Assembly: GCA_013407085.1 (NCBI GenBank)
Contig: JACCGJ010024111.1
Coordinates: 1-64,000 of the forward strand
Reading direction: 5' to 3'
Length of the DNA stretch: 64,000 nt
From: Atriophallophorus winterbourni
Lineage: Eukaryota > Platyhelminthes > Trematoda > Plagiorchiida > Microphallidae
Made by a program: the position numbers and the translations under genes. Positions 63,179 through 64,000 of this stretch are shown here, in pieces; positions within the stretch are counted from its first letter, which is position 1; the number at the start of each line of letters is the position of its first letter. Under the pieces are notes generated by a model. It was not told the origin of the DNA and searched no databases. It worked only from the letters and a program-made list of their open reading frames with translations.

Positions 63179-64000
63179 TTTTCAACTTTCGATGTAGACC
63201 AAGTGTTGCTATCGACACATCAACTGGTGCACTAGGCATACAAAATTTCTCAACGAAACTCTGCGAGATCAAAGTTGTATCAGAGCCATTATCAAGTGAA
63301 GCCACAACTGGGACAAGTCCAACTGGCGTGTCAATGTTTACAGTCAGGTAGCCTAAGCTTACTGCTGTACTGAGAGCAGTAACACTGCAGTTTATACTTT
63401 TCAGTTGCTCATTAGGACGATCATAATGCAGCGAATAATGGTGTCGTCTACTACAATTTTCAACGGAACAAGTATTCGTATTCATGCAATCGAATGCCCT
63501 GTGAGGACGGCATAAGCGAACGTAACATATTACATGCTGCTTAGCCAAATTCCATCTGGCTTTTACGTCAGCCTCCTGATTAAAAGGACAATCTTCTATG
63601 TTAGGAGGTCCTCTACATTGAAAACATTCAACTAGTATTGACCTCGGTTCCTTCGTAGTCATGAACACCCTCCTTCCATCTGGCATTCTTGGTTTCTCTG
63701 ATGGCGTCGAAGAGACAGATGCTCTATCTATTAGCATGCCAAATTTGCTCCTGGCAAGTCTTGCTCTCCGAGATACGAACTCGGTCAGACTGGCAAAATC
63801 AACTTCTGACCCGTCAGCAAGCATTGTATCCGCTGCGTCAGTCCACTGCTGTCGTAACGCAACAGGGAAGCATTTCACTTATCCTCCCAAAGTTGTGACT
63901 GAATTTAAATCAGCGTCACACTTCATTTGCTTTAATGTGATTTGGCAATTTTCCATTTTTATGGCCAAATCAGACAAACCATCGACCTTGTTGGAAAGTC
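63144..64000 (-). CDS. BEL/Pao gag-protease fragment, copy E (cut by window end)
   Basis: Open from the stop at 63,144 to the window edge, covering the C-terminal ~285 codons of the copy B frame. By comparison with B its start would lie near 64,238. It contains the second half of the Gag domain, both knuckle regions and the protease start with DNGS. Private changes include RRARLARS, CPFNQEADV and a satellite-encoded tail reading NYRCFKSI. It shares GPPNIEDC and R at codon 244 with copy C. Confidence 0.83.

Larger units (their letters stand above)
49498..64000 (-). repeat. Composite tandem array: LTR, gag-protease fragment and satellite
   Basis: Six minus-strand retroelement fragments alternate with minus-oriented satellite. 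Using the right (5') edge of each LTR-like block as reference (50,595; 53,669; 56,895; 59,724; 62,318), unit steps are 3,074, 3,226, 2,829 and 2,594 bp. The differences are explained by extra satellite monomers in the first unit, a ~400-bp insertion in the LTR of the second, and loss of ~235 bp of satellite in the last. The same junctions between satellite and retroelement recur in each full unit, so units arose by tandem amplification rather than by independent insertions. Confidence 0.9.

Noticed and set aside
49498..64000. A domesticated cellular gag-like gene family
   Set aside because: Copies are tandem with LTR and satellite, two of five carry frameshifts, and part of the coding end is satellite, so amplification of a broken element is simpler.

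Overview
This is eukaryotic, AT-rich, gene-poor DNA, almost certainly from an invertebrate animal. The evidence is a BEL/Pao-type LTR retrotransposon fragment plus about 50 kb of continuous satellite DNA. I see no cellular gene, rRNA, tRNA or CRISPR array. The species cannot be read from the sequence.

Positions 1 to about 49,497 are one satellite family. The full monomer is about 82 bp and splits into a 55-bp part A (begins TTTGAACCAATCAGAGCTGA) and a 27-bp part B (TTTTGAACCAATCTGAGATC then GACAATG). B looks like a diverged copy of the first 25 bp of A. Many monomers are A only (55-56 bp). I call the orientation showing GAACCAATCAGAGCTGACAA the plus strand. The array is plus from 1 to 20,058, minus from 20,059 to 24,180, plus from 24,181 to 26,590 and minus from 26,591 to 49,497. 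The two plus-to-minus switches are the same breakpoint in two copies, at a GAGCTC dyad inside the monomer. This points to one inversion followed by tandem duplication. Higher-order repeats (HORs) overlie the monomers: 0.8/1.1 kb near the left edge, 1.34 kb from 4.5 to 13.6 kb, a recent 6.1-kb tandem duplication (about 28.15-34.25 and 34.26-40.29 kb), and about 1.13-kb units from 40.3 to 49.5 kb.

From 49,498 to the right edge the satellite is interleaved with a minus-strand retroelement fragment in a tandem composite array with a unit of about 2.8 kb. Each unit, read on the minus strand, holds an 839-bp LTR-like block (TGTG...CACA ends), a candidate primer-binding site, a ~364-codon gag-protease ORF that has lost internal Gag sequence and everything after the protease start, and 0.64-1.1 kb of satellite. 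There are six gag copies: one short remnant, two with one-base frameshifts, two intact, and one cut by the window end. No reverse transcriptase, integrase or 3' LTR is present. The retroelement fragment has therefore become part of a satellite repeat unit, and the last ~11 codons of its ORF are satellite sequence.

Functionally this looks like heterochromatin (centromeric, pericentromeric or similar), which is inference. If any LTR promoter is active, it would transcribe leftward through gag into the satellite array.
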